DNA from: Blastopirellula marina | GTDB lineage: Bacteria > Planctomycetota > Planctomycetia > Pirellulales > Pirellulaceae | Assembly: GCF_002967765.1 (NCBI RefSeq) | Contig: NZ_PUHY01000016.1 | Coordinates: forward strand, 248,001 to 312,000 | Direction of reading: 5' to 3' | Length of the DNA stretch: 64,000 bases | Translations under genes and position numbers: made by a program | Shown here: piece after piece, positions 7,657 to 16,661 of the stretch | How positions within the stretch are numbered: the stretch's first letter is position 1 | Layout: every line of letters begins with the position of its first letter | Notes under the pieces: generated by a model | What the model was told of the DNA's origin: nothing | Database searches by the model: none | Seen by the model: the letters and a program-made list of their open reading frames with translations, nothing else

Positions 7657-8928
7657 TCATGCCTCGCTCGCAGCAGTCGGCTCTTCAACTTTCGAGGTGG
7701 GCGAAGCATCGCTTCCTAGCGGAATCAGTGCCAGGGCAGAGATTGCAATACCGAACAACGCGATCGGTGCGAACTGATACGGTTCCGGCGTTCGATCAAC
7801 CGCGAAACCCAAGACAGGGGCAATGATTGCCAAGCCCAGCGACTTAACTTGCGACTCGACACTGAGAACTGTCGCCATCGCCGCATCGTCCGCGTAATTG
7901 GCGACGCGACCGACGAGGATCGGCCGCCAGATATTTTGAAGCACCGCGAGAACCACGAACGATACGATCGCCAATCCCGTCCAATCGGTCACCGTTCCCA
8001 GCAGCAGAACAACAAACGTTCCACCAAAGGCCATCCACAGCCAGCGCGCTGCACGCTCTTCGTCACCCAAAAAGGCCGATATTGGCCCGGCATAGCGTGA
8101 TGCGAAACTAGACAGCACGTAAAGAAGTGAATAGACGACCGCAATCATCACCGCCGTTCGCTGCGTCGTTTGCCAAGCCGTGAGAAGGGGAATCGCCAAA
8201 ACCATCTGCTGAATCAGCGGTTGCAGATAGTCTTTACTCGCGTTGTACATCCCTTCGTAACCCATCGACTCGCTGATAGGTCGCCTGAGCTTCGCGGAGG
8301 TGAAACAACTCAGTGTTGCCTCCCATAAACGGATCATCACTTTACCGCGGCTTTTATCTGGCGTCGCCGACCGATCCAGTTCGCGGGGATATGTCAGGAA
8401 GTTGATGATATTTAGTGCCGCGGGAATCGCACTGACCCAAAAGATTACCGAATAATCCTCCAGTACAAAAACCATCCCTGCCGCGATGATCACCGAGATC
8501 GCCGATCCGATCTGCGACCAACTCCGCGTGATGCCGTAGATTTGTGTCTTCTCCTTCTCGCGACCTTGGCTCTTTAGCCACGAAAAGATGATTGCTTTGT
8601 GCGTTCCTGTACGAAAGGCCTCGCCAATCGCAAAAGCAAACATGGCCACAAAAATTGCGATCGTCGAAGTAGTAAATCCAAATGTTAAGAATGCTGCGAC
8701 ATAGGCAACATGCGAAACAATCATCGCCCACCGCCGCCCCAGCATGTCCGCAATGGCTCCCGTCGGAATCTCCATCACGATGACACTGATCTCACGAAAC
8801 GCCATCAGCGTGCCGATCAACGCGAACGACATCCCTTTGTCCAAGAACGCCAAAATCCAGAACGCAGCGAAGTAGCGTTGATTCTTCAGCAGTCCATACA
8901 GACAAAAGCGATTAATCACGGGAGACAA
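7657..8928 (-). CDS. MFS transporter
   Basis: Polytopic membrane protein of the major facilitator superfamily, 423 aa, about 12 hydrophobic segments. After the second segment it has the family's loop signature in the form GAIADMLGRRWAM. Substrate cannot be read from the sequence. The start is doubtful: the frame begins with TTG at 8928, GTG at 8919 is an alternative, and neither has a clear ribosome site. It converges with the Pat-type gene with a 29 bp gap. Confidence 0.88.
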   Translation of the reverse strand: MSPVINRFCLYGLLKNQRYFAAFWILAFLDKGMSFALIGTLMAFREISVIVMEIPTGAIADMLGRRWAMIVSHVAYVAAFLTFGFTTSTIAIFVAMFAFAIGEAFRTGTHKAIIFSWLKSQGREKEKTQIYGITRSWSQIGSAISVIIAAGMVFVLEDYSVIFWVSAIPAALNIINFLTYPRELDRSATPDKSRGKVMIRLWEATLSCFTSAKLRRPISESMGYEGMYNASKDYLQPLIQQMVLAIPLLTAWQTTQRTAVMIAVVYSLLYVLSSFASRYAGPISAFLGDEERAARWLWMAFGGTFVVLLLGTVTDWTGLAIVSFVVLAVLQNIWRPILVGRVANYADDAAMATVLSVESQVKSLGLAIIAPVLGFAVDRTPEPYQFAPIALFGIAISALALIPLGSDASPTSKVEEPTAASEA

Positions 8929-9301
8929 ACAAAACCAAAAGCGGGCAATGGCAAGATCAACAATCGCCCAAGTCGACTCAAGGCAGAATTAGCTACTCGG
9001 TGTTAAGAATGATACGGCTAGAATCGATATTGGCCATATGCCTAAGTAGGTGACCAAGTGATTCAAGTCACTCCGAATGGTATTCCCCTTACTCTGTTCA
9101 CTGATGATGAGCACGCCCTACCCAACCCCCGTATGAGCCAGGCCAATCCCAATCCGTTCCGCAAATTGTCCTTCCTCGTGTTAGGCAAGCATCCATTCCC
9201 CTAATTCCGAAGCGAAAACCTGCACACCGCGCACGAAAAAACCGGACGAACTTTGACTCGCCCGGTTTGCCGTAAATTATTTCTAATGAACAACTTAGAA
9301 G
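8929..9301. other. Gene-free stretch between MFS gene and tRNA
   Basis: 373 bp without a convincing gene. A minus-strand open frame at 9098-9331 runs into the tRNA and is rejected. It should contain the promoter of the MFS gene. Nothing else recognised. Confidence 0.5.
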
Positions 9302-9375
9302 TAGCGGCAGAGGGACTCGAACCCCCGACACGCGGATTATGATTCCGCTGCTCTAACCAACTGAGCTATGCCGCC
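9302..9375 (-). tRNA. tRNA-Met (CAU anticodon)
   Basis: A full cloverleaf of 74 nt can be folded on the minus strand. Acceptor GGCGGCA pairs with TGCCGCT (one G-T), the D arm is GCTC-AGTTGGTTA-GAGC, the anticodon stem is GCGGA/TCCGC around the loop ATCATAA, and the T arm is GGGGG-TTCGAGT-CCCTC, with discriminator A. Anticodon CAU. No CCA is encoded. The sequence resembles elongator Met tRNA; a lysidine-modified Ile tRNA is a less likely alternative. Confidence 0.95.
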
Positions 9376-9631
9376 AAGTGAGATGTTAGACATTAAGTTT
9401 TCCGCTTGGGTTCGTCAACGGGGGGATCTTCGTTCGAAAAACTTATTGCGGCGTTCGTGGCGGGATGATTGATATAGGCGATAAAGGCCTGCCTTTCGGC
9501 TTGGATTCGCCTGGAAACGAGCGGAAAAGCGTGTTTCCCGCGATGCAGCGTTACCCTTTCTGGCTTTCATCCGTCATAATGGGGAGTTATCCGCCTTACA
9601 TTTATCCCCTGGCTACTTCTCTTCGCAATCT

Positions 9632-12226
9632 ATGGCATCTCGCAAGCAGAAACGCAAGCAGTCCTCCGACTCGACTCCCGACCCTTCCGTCGACAGCAAA
9701 TCGAAAAGTGTTCCGTCGAAAAAAGCTACGCGTCAAAAATCTCAAGGTATCCCGCGTTCGGTCTTGGCGATCGGGGGCGGGTTTCTCGTGCTGTTGGTTG
9801 GAATGTCCCTCGTCGGGGCTGACTGGTATTACGCGATGCCGACCGACACGCCCCTGAAATATGTCGGGCGAACTTCCTGTATTGAATGCCACCAGACACA
9901 GAATCATGCCTGGGAAGGTTCCGACCACGATTTGGCGATGGACCTGGCAACCGAAGAGACCGTGCTGGGGAATTTTGATGGCGCTGAAATCGAGCATTTC
10001 GGCGTGAAGTCGCGCATGTTCCGCCAAGACGGCAAGTACATGATCAATACCGAGGGGCCTGACGGCACGCCGCAGGACTTCGAGATCAAATATGTCTTCG
10101 GCGTTCGCCCGCTTCAGCAGTACATGGTCGAAATGGAACCACCAACGCCCGGCTCGGCACCAGGATCGATTGGTCGCGTTCAGGTGTTGCGTGTCTCGTG
10201 GGACACAACCAAGAAGGAGTGGTTCTACCTGTCACCTCCTGATGTCAACGAAAAGCTTAGCGTCGACGATCCCCTGCACTGGACCGGTCGCACGCAGAAC
10301 TGGAACCACTATTGTGCTGATTGCCACTCGACCAACGTCCATAAAAACTTCGACTTGGCCACCAATACCTATCACACCACCTTCTCAGAAATCGACGTCA
10401 GTTGCGAAACATGCCATGGCCCAGGTAGCGCCCACGTCGAATTGGCCAATGCAACCAGTTTGTTCTGGGATCGAAACTTGGGTTACGGCTTGAAGACCTT
10501 GAAGGGCGATACGACAGAAGCTCAGATCAATCAAGTCGAAACGTGTGCCGCTTGTCACTCGCGGCGGGAAGTGATCTGTCCGACCTATCAGCGAGGCGAT
10601 AACTACTACGATCAATACTCCAACGAACTGCTCGCTCCGCACACGTATTACTGCGACGGTCAGATCATGGAAGAAGATTACGTTTATGGATCGTTCATTC
10701 AAAGCAAGATGTTCCATAAAGGAATCCGCTGCACCGATTGCCACGATCCTCACACCGCCAAGATCAAGTTTGAGGGCAATTTGCTTTGCACCTCGTGCCA
10801 TCAACATCCAGCCGGTAAGTACGACACGTCCGCCCACCATTTCCACGCGGTCGGTTCGACCGGTGCCTCCTGCGTTGAATGTCACATGCCGGAAACAACC
10901 TACATGGAAGTCGACCCGCGACGTGATCACAGCATCCGTATCCCGCGGCCCGACCTGTCCGTGAATCTTGGCACCCCGAATGCTTGCACGAAATGCCATC
11001 TTGATAAGGCCGAACTTCCTCGCGAAGAACACCCTGATATTACACGTTACGACCAATGGATGACGCTCGCACGCAACGGTGACGAAAAGGTCCGTGCCGC
11101 ACTAGCCAAGGTCGATCAATGGGCACTCGAAGCGGTCGAAAAATGGTATGGTCCAACTTCCAAGGTTCCTAAAGAAGAATCGTTCGCCTATTCCCTGGCC
11201 CACGCCTGGGCGAATGAACCCGACGCTGGCAGCAGCCTGCAAAAGTTGGTGAAGGATCCGAATCAAGCCAATATCGTTCGCGCCAGCGCGATGATGTATT
11301 TGCAGAACTACTTGAATGAAGACTCGGTCAAGACGGCCTTACGTTACTTGTCGGATGATAACCCACAGGTGCGAATCGCGGCGATCGATACACTTCAGGA
11401 GATTCGTACGTTGCCCCGCGATTTACAAGGCAACGTGCTCGACGCACTCATGAACCGTCTAACGGACAAGGAACGCGCGGTCCGTGTTCAAGCGGCGTGG
11501 GCACTTGCGAATCAAGATCCGGAAGCGATCAAATTGCGAGGGAAGTCCGAGGCGTTTCAACGAGCCCTTAACGAGCGGATTGAGCAACTCGAACGGGATG
11601 GCGACCAACCGTCGTCGTTCCTCTCACTTGGTGTGTTGTACGAGCGAATGGGTGACATCTCCAAAGCGGAGCAAGCTTACCGCACGGCGATTCGGATCGA
11701 TCCCAACTTCACAGGGCCGCGCTCGAACCTAATTAACCTGTTAGACGTTCGCCAACGTCAGGAAGAAAACGAGATGCGTCAGTTGGCCGTGTCTCGCAAT
11801 CGCGCCGGCGCAGAAGCGATGATCCCGCAACTTCAAAAAAGGGCGGGCGAAATTGCTCGCTTGCGATTTGAGGAGTTGAAGAACATCGAGCGCGATGTCA
11901 GCCAACAGCCTGACTTCGCTCCGTTGCAATATCAATATGGCTCGGCCTTGTTCCTCGCTGGCCGGAATGCTCCACCGGACATTGCTGCGGAATTGTTCGC
12001 AGATGCCTTCACGGCCTACAAGAAAGCAAAGCAATTGCAGCCCAACAGCGTGCAGTATGCCTATATGTACGCCCTGATCTGCCAACATTTGGAGCGGTGG
12101 GAGGAAGGGGAACAAGCGGTCGAGGATCTCTTGAAGCTCGATCCCACGAACCAGGAATTCCTCGGTCTTCAGCAACAAATGAAAGCAAAGTATTCGCCGA
12201 GCCAGGAACAACAGCAACAACGGTAG
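9632..12226 (+). CDS. Octahaem c-type cytochrome with HEAT and TPR repeats
   Basis: 864 aa membrane-anchored, exported electron-transfer protein. A basic N-terminus (about 45 aa) is followed by one hydrophobic segment (VLAIGGGFLVLLVGMSLVGA), so the bulk is outside the cytoplasmic membrane. Eight CxxCH haem sites start at residues 83, 228, 258, 305, 367, 386, 414 and 452. After the haem part come HEAT-like repeats (about 510-650, ALRYLSDDNPQVRIAAIDTLQEI) and TPRs (about 660-840, LGVLYERMGDISKAEQAYRTAIRIDPNF). The fusion suggests a haem module docked to partner proteins. Redox partner unknown. The 256 bp upstream contains no gene. A small membrane protein gene follows after 6 bp. Confidence 0.92.
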   Translation: MASRKQKRKQSSDSTPDPSVDSKSKSVPSKKATRQKSQGIPRSVLAIGGGFLVLLVGMSLVGADWYYAMPTDTPLKYVGRTSCIECHQTQNHAWEGSDHDLAMDLATEETVLGNFDGAEIEHFGVKSRMFRQDGKYMINTEGPDGTPQDFEIKYVFGVRPLQQYMVEMEPPTPGSAPGSIGRVQVLRVSWDTTKKEWFYLSPPDVNEKLSVDDPLHWTGRTQNWNHYCADCHSTNVHKNFDLATNTYHTTFSEIDVSCETCHGPGSAHVELANATSLFWDRNLGYGLKTLKGDTTEAQINQVETCAACHSRREVICPTYQRGDNYYDQYSNELLAPHTYYCDGQIMEEDYVYGSFIQSKMFHKGIRCTDCHDPHTAKIKFEGNLLCTSCHQHPAGKYDTSAHHFHAVGSTGASCVECHMPETTYMEVDPRRDHSIRIPRPDLSVNLGTPNACTKCHLDKAELPREEHPDITRYDQWMTLARNGDEKVRAALAKVDQWALEAVEKWYGPTSKVPKEESFAYSLAHAWANEPDAGSSLQKLVKDPNQANIVRASAMMYLQNYLNEDSVKTALRYLSDDNPQVRIAAIDTLQEIRTLPRDLQGNVLDALMNRLTDKERAVRVQAAWALANQDPEAIKLRGKSEAFQRALNERIEQLERDGDQPSSFLSLGVLYERMGDISKAEQAYRTAIRIDPNFTGPRSNLINLLDVRQRQEENEMRQLAVSRNRAGAEAMIPQLQKRAGEIARLRFEELKNIERDVSQQPDFAPLQYQYGSALFLAGRNAPPDIAAELFADAFTAYKKAKQLQPNSVQYAYMYALICQHLERWEEGEQAVEDLLKLDPTNQEFLGLQQQMKAKYSPSQEQQQQR

Positions 12227-12232
12227 ATCCGT

Positions 12233-12598
12233 GTGATTACTCCCGTGACCATTCTGGCGGCCGTCTCACTTTCGCTCGTCAGTGCGTTGTTCACGCAGCG
12301 CAAGCTTGAATTCCTGGTTTGCTGCGTCTCGGCATTCGGCGCTGCTTACTTGGTTCTGCCGACTACGTTTAGCAGTCCGCCGATTTGGGTGCGAGGCTAC
12401 GACCTGCACGACTTCCTTCAATTTGATTTGCCAACGCTCGTTGGCATGTTGTTTGGCTTGACTGCGGCAATCTATTCGCTGAATCGCTGGAAGTTCTTTT
12501 ATTGGACCTGGGCCGCGTCGGTAAGCTTCGTACTGTGTGGGGTAGTTACCATACTATTCGAAGTTTTCCGCGAGCTCTATTGGAGATTATTTCAGTAA
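12233..12598 (+). CDS. Small membrane protein, unknown function
   Basis: 121 aa with about four hydrophobic segments (TILAAVSLSLVSALF; FLVCCVSAFGAAYLVL; LPTLVGMLFGLTAAIYSL; WTWAASVSFVLCGVVTILF). The start is GTG at 12233, only 6 bp after the cytochrome gene, so the two are probably co-transcribed and the protein could assist that membrane redox complex (inference). I recognise no family. Confidence 0.6.
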   Translation: MITPVTILAAVSLSLVSALFTQRKLEFLVCCVSAFGAAYLVLPTTFSSPPIWVRGYDLHDFLQFDLPTLVGMLFGLTAAIYSLNRWKFFYWTWAASVSFVLCGVVTILFEVFRELYWRLFQ

Positions 12599-12785
12599 CA
12601 AGACTACCGAAGGATATGAGTTCCGAGGATCTTCATGTTCCTGAGTTTAAGAACCAAGATCGCTCGAAGTTGAACGAAGAAACTCTGAAAGGTAGTCTCT
12701 AGATTCCTCTTCCGCTTCTATCCGAAGTTTTCTGTTAGCAACTTTTCGTGAACCGAGTTCGCCTTTCCCGTTCAAAGGAACGAAA

Positions 12786-13739
12786 ATGACCGATTCGGAA
12801 AAGCTGTCTAAGTTAAACGGGCAACTCGCGATCGCCGAGTCGCAGCTGCGTGAGAAAAACGATGTCATGGCGAAGCTGCGCACTCTCGGCGACCAGCGTG
12901 CCGAGGTCTTTCAGGCTCATCAGAAGTCAGTCAACTCGTTAGAAGAAGCGGCTTCGGCTATCGCAAAACTAGAAGGCTGGAGTTCTTCGGCTATGTTCCA
13001 TTCGTTTCTCGGTACGAAACAATCAGAGTGGAACAACCGAAAACAGAGGCTCGATCTCGCTCGCCAGCAAGCAGAACATACTGAGACAGCCATCGAGGAC
13101 CTCGACCACCAGCGAAGAGCGCTCCGTGATCGTATGGTCTTACTTAAAAATGCCGAAAAGGAATATGAATCAGCCCTCCAAGCCAAGATCGATTACTTGA
13201 GGCAGTTTGACGACCACGTGGCTGGAGAGCTAACGGACATTACAACCCAAATTTCGGAACTGTCCGCATTCGAGGTTGAGTTGCGTCAAGCACTTCATGC
13301 TGGAGAAGCCGCTTTGGACGCCATTCAAGATGTTGGCACGTCCCTCAATTCGGCCGTTCGTTGGGGAATTTACGACATCCTCGGTGGCGGCATGATGGTC
13401 ACCATGGGAAAGCATCATCGATTAAAGGTTGCCAGACGTCACGCTGAGTACGCACATCGCCAACTGCAACAGTATCAAAAGGAATTAGCTGACGTTAACA
13501 AAACGCTTCGAGGATCGATGCAGCTAGGTTCGTTCGCCACATTCGCCGATTACTTTTACGATGGCCTCTTCGTCGACTGTTTTGTCCAATACCAGATTAC
13601 TGATGCGCGACGAAAATGGGTTGCAACCGAGGAAAAGGTCGAATCAAGTCTCGCGGTTTGTCGAACCCGCCTTGAGGAAGTTTGTCGCGGACTTCGTCAA
13701 CTCCAGTCGCAGAAACAGGAACTCCTGGAGAATTTCTAA
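12786..13739 (+). CDS. Coiled-coil protein, unknown function
   Basis: 317 aa, soluble, rich in Glu/Gln/Arg/Leu heptads. Two long helical stretches (about 1-175 and 210-317) flank a short glycine-rich segment (WGIYDILGGGMMVTMGKHHR, residues about 195-214). That central segment could contact a membrane or partner. No signal peptide, no enzyme motif. The ATG follows CAAAGGAACGAAA, a fair ribosome site. I do not recognise the family. Confidence 0.7.
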   Translation: MTDSEKLSKLNGQLAIAESQLREKNDVMAKLRTLGDQRAEVFQAHQKSVNSLEEAASAIAKLEGWSSSAMFHSFLGTKQSEWNNRKQRLDLARQQAEHTETAIEDLDHQRRALRDRMVLLKNAEKEYESALQAKIDYLRQFDDHVAGELTDITTQISELSAFEVELRQALHAGEAALDAIQDVGTSLNSAVRWGIYDILGGGMMVTMGKHHRLKVARRHAEYAHRQLQQYQKELADVNKTLRGSMQLGSFATFADYFYDGLFVDCFVQYQITDARRKWVATEEKVESSLAVCRTRLEEVCRGLRQLQSQKQELLENF

Positions 13740-13758
13740 GTGGGATGGGCCTCGACGG

Positions 13759-14256
13759 CTAGAACGCTCCCAATCGCTTTTCAATAATCTCCCAGTGATG
13801 CCGCACGTGCCCTACCATGCATCGCCCTAACTGGCGGACACTCCATGGAAAGTCGCTCGCGATACCGGTACGGTCGAGAGTACCTTTTGGAAAAGTTCGG
13901 AACATTTCGATCGTCCCTTGGCGGACGAGCATAAACTCTTGAAACAACTCGCGGTAAGGTCGCTCATTGAAGTTCGCCTCGGCCATAAATAGATCTTGGT
14001 CGAAACCAGGTAGCGGAGTCGCGTCCGCCCGAGCAAAGCGAAGCGCGCGGTAGCTAAAGACACGTTCCGTATCGATCACGTGACCTACAACTTGCTTGAT
14101 GGTCCAGCCATACGGGGCATGCACGATCGACGTTCTATCTTCCCCCAAATCCTGAAACTTAGGAAACTCCTGAACAAACTGATCTCGCAACGCCTCGTAG
14201 CAACTGGTTTCCGAAGCCAAATCCAAGTAACGCTGAAACGGTGCTGGTTGAGCCAT
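13759..14256 (-). CDS. DinB-superfamily protein
   Basis: About 165 aa four-helix-bundle protein of the DinB/YfiT type. Features: WTIKQVVGHVIDTERVFSYRALRFARAD with the first metal-binding His, and a C-terminal helix GRCMVGHVRHHWEIIEKRL with the paired His residues. These proteins bind a divalent metal and some act as thiol-dependent transferases. I prefer ATG 14256 (AGGGG 10 nt upstream) to the GTG two codons earlier. A second DinB-family gene lies at 19421, but the sequences are not close. Confidence 0.85.
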   Translation of the reverse strand: MAQPAPFQRYLDLASETSCYEALRDQFVQEFPKFQDLGEDRTSIVHAPYGWTIKQVVGHVIDTERVFSYRALRFARADATPLPGFDQDLFMAEANFNERPYRELFQEFMLVRQGTIEMFRTFPKGTLDRTGIASDFPWSVRQLGRCMVGHVRHHWEIIEKRLGAF

Positions 14257-14483
14257 GCTCACATTCCCCTGAACAAGTTAATTCGACGGATGCAGCATAC
14301 CGAGAGTCGGTGAGACAATCCAGCTTCCTGAACGTTCTTTAGCAATCATGAACGCTGCGCTAATAAGCCGGAGAGATCTGATTTCCAATTCAATCTGAAA
14401 ATCGTTGGAAGCCGCAGCGAAACATTACTACCATAGGGCACTTCTGCGGGTTCCAGCTTGGCGATTTCTTTGAGGTGACAACG

Positions 14484-15068
14484 ATGTCTTGGCTGATTGT
14501 TGGTGGTTTGGTTTGTGTAGGTCTCTTCGTGCTGATGCTGGTGGTAATCTTCGCTGCCTTGTACATCTGGGGGACTTTGATCGAACGGAAGGAAAAACGG
14601 ATTCGCGAAAGCGGGCAACCGGTGTTGGCAGTCATCGTCATGGTGAACCCACAATTTGTGCGTGATGAAGAAATGGCCATGGCTCCGGCATTGGCCCTCT
14701 ATTCGTTGGATCCTCCCTCTGCAACGTTAGCCGCAGACATGGCGGAAACGGCAGCCGAGCTGTTTTCCCTTTACACTGCGGAACCAAGCAAGATCGCCAG
14801 CTTGCCGACAGCAGTAAGGCAAATCGCGGAACGCCTCAAGGATGACGGCTACCAGGAGAATCGTCGAACGCGCGTTCCGCGCGAAATGTCCCAGGGTCAT
14901 GTCCTTTACATTGCCGACATGATCCTGCGGCGGAGATATTTGCCGGAAGGATTCATGTTTAGCAAGCACATGGCTTGCGTCGTGACCGGCCAAGATGAAG
15001 GGCAGATCTTGCCATTGGAAGCGGACGATGAAATCGCCCAGCAGATTTTTGAGTCCGCTCAGAGTTAG
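14484..15068 (+). CDS. Membrane-anchored protein, unknown function
   Basis: 194 aa. One N-terminal hydrophobic segment (LIVGGLVCVGLFVLMLVVIFAALYIWG) is followed by a basic stretch (ERKEKRIRESGQ) and a soluble domain of about 150 residues, which by the positive-inside rule would face the cytoplasm. No recognised motif. ATG 14484 follows GAGGTGA; a GTG at 14475 overlaps that site and is rejected. Confidence 0.7.
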   Translation: MSWLIVGGLVCVGLFVLMLVVIFAALYIWGTLIERKEKRIRESGQPVLAVIVMVNPQFVRDEEMAMAPALALYSLDPPSATLAADMAETAAELFSLYTAEPSKIASLPTAVRQIAERLKDDGYQENRRTRVPREMSQGHVLYIADMILRRRYLPEGFMFSKHMACVVTGQDEGQILPLEADDEIAQQIFESAQS

Positions 15069-15291
15069 GCTGGGCCATGCAGCATGCAAGGTGTATCTCC
15101 AAGGCAAACTATCTGGACGCCATCTGGCGCGGACGTCCCAATCAGCATCGCTACACTTCACGAAAGAGCCGCAAACTGGCCCCTTTCGCCCGATTCCTCT
15201 CATGGGGTGGTTGTGGTAAATTGTCGTCCTTTAGTGCTCAAGTTCCTTGAACTTCATTATTCCCCACCCTCCACAGACGAGTCGGCTCCCT

Positions 15292-16395
15292 ATGAAGGCG
15301 ATTGCGGTTACTCCCGGGACCCCCAACAGCGTCCATCTGCGTGACATTCCCGAACCTTCCCTCGATCAATTCCCCAACGGCAAGGGGGTTTTGGTCAAGG
15401 TGCTGAAGGTGGGCGTGGATGCAACCGACAAGGAAATCAACGACGCCCTCTACGGCAATGCCCCACCGGGAGACGACTTCATGGTCCTTGGGCACGAGTC
15501 GTTTGGTATCGTCGAAGCCGTGGGCGAAAACGTGACACGGTTCAAGCCAGGCGATTACGTTACCGCCACGGTTCGTCGCCCAGGTGGTTCGATCTACGAC
15601 AAGATCGGCACCTACGATATGACTAGTGAGGAAACCTACTACGAACGTGGCATTAACTTGCTGCATGGCTACCTTACTGAGAAGTTCGTTGACGAAGAAG
15701 ACTACATTATCCGCGTCCCGCAAGGCTTGACCCATCTGCATGTGCTGATGGAACCCATGAGTTGTGCCGCCAAGGCAGTCCATCAAGCGTATGAAGTCCA
15801 ACGCCGGATGAAGGTCTGGAGTCCCAAGGTCGCTTGGGTGATGGGTGCTGGCCAAATCGGCTTGCTCACTACGCTAGCACTTCGTCTACGCGGCCTTCAG
15901 GTCTGCACCATCGCGCGTGCCCCTGGCCCGCACCTCAAGCAGGAAATCGCTGAGGGCTTGGAATCGACCTACGTCAGCACCAAAGACACCGATCTGGACG
16001 ACCTGGTCAAAAAGACTGGTCGCCCGGACATCATCGTCGATGCCACCGGTAGCAGTGTGATCGCTTTCGAGAGCATGAAGTACCTCGGCCTCAATGGCGT
16101 GCTCGTGCTGACCAGTGTGACCGGCAACAACACCCGTCACGAACTGCCAACCGACAAGATCAACCTCGAATGGGTGCTTGGCAACAAGCTGCTCTTAGGT
16201 AGCGTGAACGCCAACCGAGACCACTTTGAAATGGGTATCCGTGACATGGCTCTGGGCGAAATGATGTTCCCGGGCGTCTTGGAAAAGATCCTGACCAACC
16301 CGGTCGACGGTTTGGACAATTACAAAGAGGTGATTCGCCTGCTGGTCGAAGACAACTCGGCCCTCAAGGTGTTCGTAAACGTCGCTTCCGAGTAG
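15292..16395 (+). CDS. Glucose 1-dehydrogenase-like medium-chain dehydrogenase
   Basis: 367 aa NAD(P)-dependent dehydrogenase resembling archaeal-type glucose 1-dehydrogenase. Catalytic-domain elements are [12 protein letters not shown] (the DGTD-E-I region), [10 protein letters not shown] and [13 protein letters not shown]. The Rossmann part has [20 protein letters not shown], and the C-terminus has the family-specific glucose-dehydrogenase extension. The lobe that normally follows RRP with four Cys binding structural zinc reads [13 protein letters not shown] here, so that zinc is absent. The start MKAIAV at 15292 matches the family N-terminus; the upstream ATG adds 15 residues. Substrate not proven. 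Confidence 0.85.
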   Translation: MKAIAVTPGTPNSVHLRDIPEPSLDQFPNGKGVLVKVLKVGVDATDKEINDALYGNAPPGDDFMVLGHESFGIVEAVGENVTRFKPGDYVTATVRRPGGSIYDKIGTYDMTSEETYYERGINLLHGYLTEKFVDEEDYIIRVPQGLTHLHVLMEPMSCAAKAVHQAYEVQRRMKVWSPKVAWVMGAGQIGLLTTLALRLRGLQVCTIARAPGPHLKQEIAEGLESTYVSTKDTDLDDLVKKTGRPDIIVDATGSSVIAFESMKYLGLNGVLVLTSVTGNNTRHELPTDKINLEWVLGNKLLLGSVNANRDHFEMGIRDMALGEMMFPGVLEKILTNPVDGLDNYKEVIRLLVEDNSALKVFVNVASE

Positions 16396-16429
16396 GCGTT
16401 CGCGTTCCACAAACGATCCGCTGAACACA

Positions 16430-16495
16430 GCAAAGCCTCGTCGAGGCGACATCGAATAGCACGCGAGTGTCCATGTCGCCCCGACGGGGCTTTGC
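16430..16495. terminator. Long hairpin after the glucose-dehydrogenase gene
   Basis: Inverted repeat with 23 nt arms at 16430-16452 and 16473-16495 (GCAAAGCC...GGCGACAT and its complement, two mismatches that can pair as G-U), loop of 20 nt, followed by CTTTTCTT. It is placed 34 bp after the stop codon. It can act as a terminator. The GTCGCCCCGACGGGGC core also looks like a dispersed repeat. Confidence 0.6.
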
Positions 16496-16661
16496 CTTTT
16501 CTTGGCTTGGCGCTACTCCGGTTGCAGTCTTCGTGGGACATAGCTGAGGCTGGCACAAATCGACACGTTTTCTGGATCGCCCGATCTGCTAGAATGAATG
16601 GACAGGCAAACCTCCTTCCTAACGCCTCTCCTGCACGATCATCTTTTCAGGACACCCCGAT

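Noticed and set aside
9098-9331. Minus-strand frame running into the tRNA
   Set aside because: The start falls within the tRNA gene, and the sequence MSGVRVPLP is the typical false translation of a tRNA T arm.
12616-12702. Possible 28-residue peptide between the small membrane protein and the coiled-coil gene
   Set aside because: No ribosome site, signal or motif; too short to support.
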